NCBI GenBank assembly: GCA_964399735.1
Contig: CAYNSO010000127.1
Location: 1-9,813 of the forward strand
Source: Fontivivens sp964399735
GTDB taxonomy: Bacteria; Zhuqueibacterota; Zhuqueibacteria; Residuimicrobiales; Krinioviventaceae
Direction: 5' to 3'
Length of the DNA stretch: 9,813 bases
The notes beneath the pieces are model-generated. The model was given only the letters and a program-made list of their open reading frames with translations, was not told where the DNA came from and searched no databases. The position numbers were made by a program, and so were the translations under genes. Below are positions 6,488 to 9,813 of this stretch, one piece after another (position 1 is the stretch's first letter; each line of letters opens with the position of its first letter).

Positions 6488-6856
6488 ATGAATAAAAACT
6501 TGAAAATTCTAATAGTTGAAGACGAAGCAATTACTGCGAAATGTCTGAAAATGGATATCGAAGAATTGGGGGTAACTGTATTAACCCCTGTCGCTAAAGG
6601 CGAGGATGCCGTAAGAATTGCGCTGCAGGAAAAGCCCTCTCTCATTTTAATGGATATACGTCTTGCCGGCGGCATGGACGGTGTGGAAGCTGCCGAAGAA
6701 ATCATCAGGCAAATGAATATTCCTATTGTGTTCATGACCGGTTTTTCAAGCGATTATTTACAACAACGCAAAATTAAAACCCGGCCAATTGAATTTTTAG
6801 CAAAACCGGTTGATATTTACAAGATAATTCAAATTATAAAAACTTTGCAGCAATAA
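6488..6856 (+). CDS. Single-domain response regulator (REC only)
   Basis: The protein has 122 residues, the size of one CheY-like receiver domain. The key residues are all present: acidic pair E11-D12 in 'ILIVEDE', phosphoacceptor D56 in 'LILMDIRL', switch residue T84 in 'VFMTGF', and K106 in 'EFLAKPVD'. The insert 'LAGGMDGVEAA' after D56 is common in receivers paired with HisKA_2-type kinases. There is no DNA-binding or enzymatic output domain. It therefore probably acts by protein-protein contact, or as a phosphate shuttle to another component such as the sensor encoded next. GAGGG (6476-6480) lies 7 bases before the ATG, inside the end of the kinase gene. With only 2 bases between the genes, the two are surely co-transcribed. 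Confidence 0.93.
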   Translation: MNKNLKILIVEDEAITAKCLKMDIEELGVTVLTPVAKGEDAVRIALQEKPSLILMDIRLAGGMDGVEAAEEIIRQMNIPIVFMTGFSSDYLQQRKIKTRPIEFLAKPVDIYKIIQIIKTLQQ

Positions 6857-6979
6857 TTTATGCCTTTACCAGGAAAATATGATTTTATAAAATTTTTTTA
6901 TAAACTCTGCTATATTATTGGATAGCTTCTCTTCATCCTGTAACATTTATGTGTAGCCGACTAAACGGAGGTTAACTTT

Positions 6980-9813
6980 TTGAAAAATACATTACTATTT
7001 GTATTTACTATTTCGTTGTTAATGATAAACACGGCTCTGCCGACGCCTATTGTGAATAGTTTTCAACATTTTAATACGGAACAAGGTCTGTCGAGCAGTA
7101 ATGTAACCGGTATTATTCAGGATGACCAGGGATTTATCTGGATTGGTACGGATAATGGATTAAATTCTTACGACGGGTATAATTTTAAAATTTATAAAAA
7201 AATTACCAACGATACTTGCAGTTTGATCCATAATCAAATTACCAGCCTGTTTCTGGATAGCAAACAACGCTTGTGGGTCGGAACGGTTTGGGGTATAAGT
7301 TTATACAACAGGCAAAAAGATAACTTTAGAAATACTTTCTCTTTTAACAACCTGGAAACCCATAAAAATGTAAAGACTGTAATGGAAGATCAGGATAACA
7401 ATTTGTGGTTTATTTCTGAAGATGGAGTTATTTTCAAATTTGATGAGCAAAGCCATGACTTGAAACAAATTTACAATCTGAATATGATGATCATGAGCTT
7501 TGCAATCGATCATAATAATAATTTCTGGATCGGTAACCTGGATGGATTGCACCATTTTAACAGAGAAAATAATACATTTACTCATTACCAACCCATACCT
7601 GATGACAGTAACAACTCTAGTAACAATGTAATCATCAGTTTATACCAGGATCAAAAAAACCTGTGGATAGGAACAGCTAACAGTGGACTGGCTCACTATA
7701 ACAGCGCTACCAATTCGTTTAAAAGATTATTTCAGAGAAAAACCAACATTTATTTTATAATACGTGATGCCCAGGGAATAGTCTGGTTCGGTACAAGTCA
7801 AAGCCTGATCCAGTATAATGCAGATTCAGGTGATCATTGGGAATATCTACATGACAGCAATGACAAAACCAGCCTTTCTTCTGAAGGCGCTTCCTGTTGC
7901 ATCAAAGACAGGCAGGGAAATCTATGGGTAGGCACAAAATATGGCGGCCTCAACCTGGGCACTAAAAAGAAAGCCTTTAGTTTTGTCAACCTGAAAAGCG
8001 CCCCTTCACTCACAAAAAACAATATTTCCTCATTGTATATTGTTAATAAGGGAAATTTATGGGCCGGTTCCTTTAATGAAGGGATTGATGTAATCAACCT
8101 CGAACCGGGTACTGGAAAATACTACGCACCGGATGACCAAAACCCCTACAGTGTTGGCAAGGGGACAATTAATTGCATATTCAAAGATCATACAGGGTTA
8201 ATTTGGGTAGGTACTTTTCAAGATGGTTTACAATATTATGATGACAAAACCGGCCGTTTTAATAATATTAATATTTTACCCGAAAACAACCAGAATCTTT
8301 TAGGCGGGGATATCCGCTCGATCGCTCAAGACAAACATAATAATTTATGGTTTGCCACTCACGGTTTTGGCTTGTGTAAATACGATTATTCCACAAAAAA
8401 AACAACCTATTATCAATATAACCCAAATGACATAAAAAATTCTCTGGCAAATAACTGGTTGTTTAAAATAATCATCGACAGCAAAGAACAGCTTTGGATA
8501 GCGACTGCGGACGGATTAACATTAATGACGCCCGACGAAAAAATGACTAGCTTCCGCAATATCGCTGATAATCATAACAGTTTAAGCGAAAATACAGTTT
8601 ATACGATCTATGAAGACAACCAACAAAGAATATGGGTTGGTACTGCCAAGGGCCTGAATTTGTATGATCCACAATCACAATCCTTTACCAGAATCTTGGA
8701 AGAAGATGGTTTTTGTAGTGATAAAATTTGCGGAATACAGGGAGATAATAATGGCAACTTGTGGATTAGTACCAATAATGGGTTGATTAAATATAATCAC
8801 GATACCAAAGCAATCAGAAACTTTGACACCAGAGATGGATTACAATCCAATGAATTCTTTATCAACTCCTGCTACAAAGACAAGGACGGCATTTTATACT
8901 TTGGAGAAGTAAAAGGTATTACATATTTTGATCCGGATAGCCTCTATGATAATCCTCATGTTCCGGCAGTGCATCTTGTCGATTTTGCATTATTCAACAA
9001 ATCAGAAACAATTGGTAACAATCCCGGGCAGGATATTCTCACCGCCCATATTGACGAAACCAGGGAGATCCACCTGAAACATGATCAAAATATGATTACT
9101 ATAAAATATGTGGCGTTGAATTATATTTCACCGGAAAAAAACAATTATGCCTATAAACTTGAAGGGCTGGACAAGGATTGGAACTATGCCGGACAAAAAC
9201 GTGAAGCAATTTACACAAACCTTGATCCCGGCGACTATATATTCAGAGTAAAGGCTTCAAATAATGATGATCTGTGGAATGAAACCGGGGCCAGTGTTAA
9301 AATAAAAATTTATCCGCCATTTTGGGCAACCACCGGATTCAGGGTGTTATTTATAGTTCTGATTCTGGCCGGCATTTTTGCATTTCATTACATCCGAACT
9401 TTTCACATTCGAAAGCGAACCAGGATGCTGGAGCGCCAAGTTCGCGAACATACCCTTGAACTGCAGACCGCCAATGCCAATCTTGTTAAAGAAATGAAAG
9501 AGCGAATTAATGCTGAAAAAACATTGCTGGCTGCAAACCAACGCCTGCAAGTCTTGCAACAGGTTACAGCCGCCGTACATGAAAGTTTGGACCCGGATAA
9601 AGTGCTGCACCAAATTACCGATGTTATTGTCAACACAATGGGCTATTCCTCGGCGCTAATCATTACGCGCGATGATACAAACCATTCTTATAAAGCAATG
9701 TCGCTCTCTTCTTCATCGGAAATACTGGATGGATTCCATAAAATAATTGGCTCAACAATTGATGAACTCTCCTTTGCCGCAGATAAAGTAGAAAATTGGT
9801 ATAAAAAAATTAT
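6980..9813 (+). CDS. Double-propeller sensor with Y_Y_Y, transmembrane, coiled-coil and GAF regions (partial at the 3' end)
   Basis: The frame is open from 6980 to the window edge, giving 944 readable residues. The start is taken as TTG because GGAGG (6967-6971) sits 8 bases before it and a signal peptide follows (KNTLLFVFTISLLMINTALP). Residues about 24-655 hold 14 Reg_prop-like motifs, from IWIGTDNGLNSYD (W54) to LYFGEVKGITYFD (about 639). This fits two seven-bladed propellers as in the paralog at 3421. Residues about 701-777 are the Y_Y_Y domain (YAYKLEGLDKDW ... GDYIFRVKASN). A transmembrane helix lies at about 786-806 (VLFIVLILAGIFAF), then a cytoplasmic coiled coil to about 860 (RMLERQVREHTLELQTANA). 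From about 855 a GAF-like domain starts (LQQVTAAVHESLDPDKVL, then MGYSSALII) and is cut by the edge. The output domain, probably a histidine kinase, lies outside. The 123-base gap to the regulator shows no clear terminator, so co-transcription is possible. Confidence 0.9.
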   Translation, partial: MKNTLLFVFTISLLMINTALPTPIVNSFQHFNTEQGLSSSNVTGIIQDDQGFIWIGTDNGLNSYDGYNFKIYKKITNDTCSLIHNQITSLFLDSKQRLWVGTVWGISLYNRQKDNFRNTFSFNNLETHKNVKTVMEDQDNNLWFISEDGVIFKFDEQSHDLKQIYNLNMMIMSFAIDHNNNFWIGNLDGLHHFNRENNTFTHYQPIPDDSNNSSNNVIISLYQDQKNLWIGTANSGLAHYNSATNSFKRLFQRKTNIYFIIRDAQGIVWFGTSQSLIQYNADSGDHWEYLHDSNDKTSLSSEGASCCIKDRQGNLWVGTKYGGLNLGTKKKAFSFVNLKSAPSLTKNNISSLYIVNKGNLWAGSFNEGIDVINLEPGTGKYYAPDDQNPYSVGKGTINCIFKDHTGLIWVGTFQDGLQYYDDKTGRFNNINILPENNQNLLGGDIRSIAQDKHNNLWFATHGFGLCKYDYSTKKTTYYQYNPNDIKNSLANNWLFKIIIDSKEQLWIATADGLTLMTPDEKMTSFRNIADNHNSLSENTVYTIYEDNQQRIWVGTAKGLNLYDPQSQSFTRILEEDGFCSDKICGIQGDNNGNLWISTNNGLIKYNHDTKAIRNFDTRDGLQSNEFFINSCYKDKDGILYFGEVKGITYFDPDSLYDNPHVPAVHLVDFALFNKSETIGNNPGQDILTAHIDETREIHLKHDQNMITIKYVALNYISPEKNNYAYKLEGLDKDWNYAGQKREAIYTNLDPGDYIFRVKASNNDDLWNETGASVKIKIYPPFWATTGFRVLFIVLILAGIFAFHYIRTFHIRKRTRMLERQVREHTLELQTANANLVKEMKERINAEKTLLAANQRLQVLQQVTAAVHESLDPDKVLHQITDVIVNTMGYSSALIITRDDTNHSYKAMSLSSSSEILDGFHKIIGSTIDELSFAADKVENWYKKI

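Noticed and set aside
6880..6916. TTTATAAA repeats and TATATT between the response regulator and the second sensor, as terminator or promoter
   Set aside because: The stem is made only of A-T pairs and no -35 element is visible at a suitable distance, so neither call can be supported from sequence alone.

Overview
The window looks like a scaffold from an uncultured FCB-group bacterium of the Ignavibacteria / Calditrichota / KSB1 kind. The reasons are two secreted proteins with type IX secretion (T9SS, Por) sorting tails ending in LLLK, very large propeller-type two-component sensors, AT-rich intergenic DNA and clear Shine-Dalgarno sites. The exact phylum is an inference. A run of exactly 100 N (5694-5793) marks an assembly join, so this is probably a draft or metagenome-derived genome.

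Left part (1-2007): the 3' end of one T9SS cargo gene and its terminator-like hairpin, then a 418-base spacer, then a complete second T9SS cargo gene (589-2007). The C-terminal sorting tails of the two genes align without gaps and share a 30-base exact match.

Middle (2185-3010): a peroxiredoxin of the AhpC/typical 2-Cys class whose peroxidatic position is an in-frame TGA. A hairpin with a GGUC apical loop follows 17 nt after the TGA, as a bacterial SECIS element should. It is best read as one 236-residue selenoprotein, not two short ORFs. It has two candidate starts, each with its own ribosome binding site, and is followed by a perfect 24-base palindrome and a strong intrinsic terminator. About 410 non-coding bases with several inverted repeats follow.

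Right part (3421-9813): a signalling cluster. A periplasmic double-propeller (14 Reg_prop-like motifs) plus Y_Y_Y sensor runs into the N gap. On the far side of the gap the sequence resumes in another frame with a coiled-coil linker and a complete HisKA_2/HATPase_c kinase, so this is almost certainly one sensor kinase gene (3421-6485) broken by the assembly. Two bases later comes a stand-alone REC-domain response regulator. A paralogous double-propeller/Y_Y_Y/transmembrane/coiled-coil/GAF sensor starts at 6980 from a TTG codon and runs off the window. The layout suggests a surface or periplasmic sensing module that relays to a diffusible response regulator. The ligand and output are not visible.

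The most notable item is the selenocysteine peroxiredoxin. The tandem twin sensors and the shared sorting tails are secondary points of interest. I saw no CRISPR array, transposase, rRNA or tRNA.
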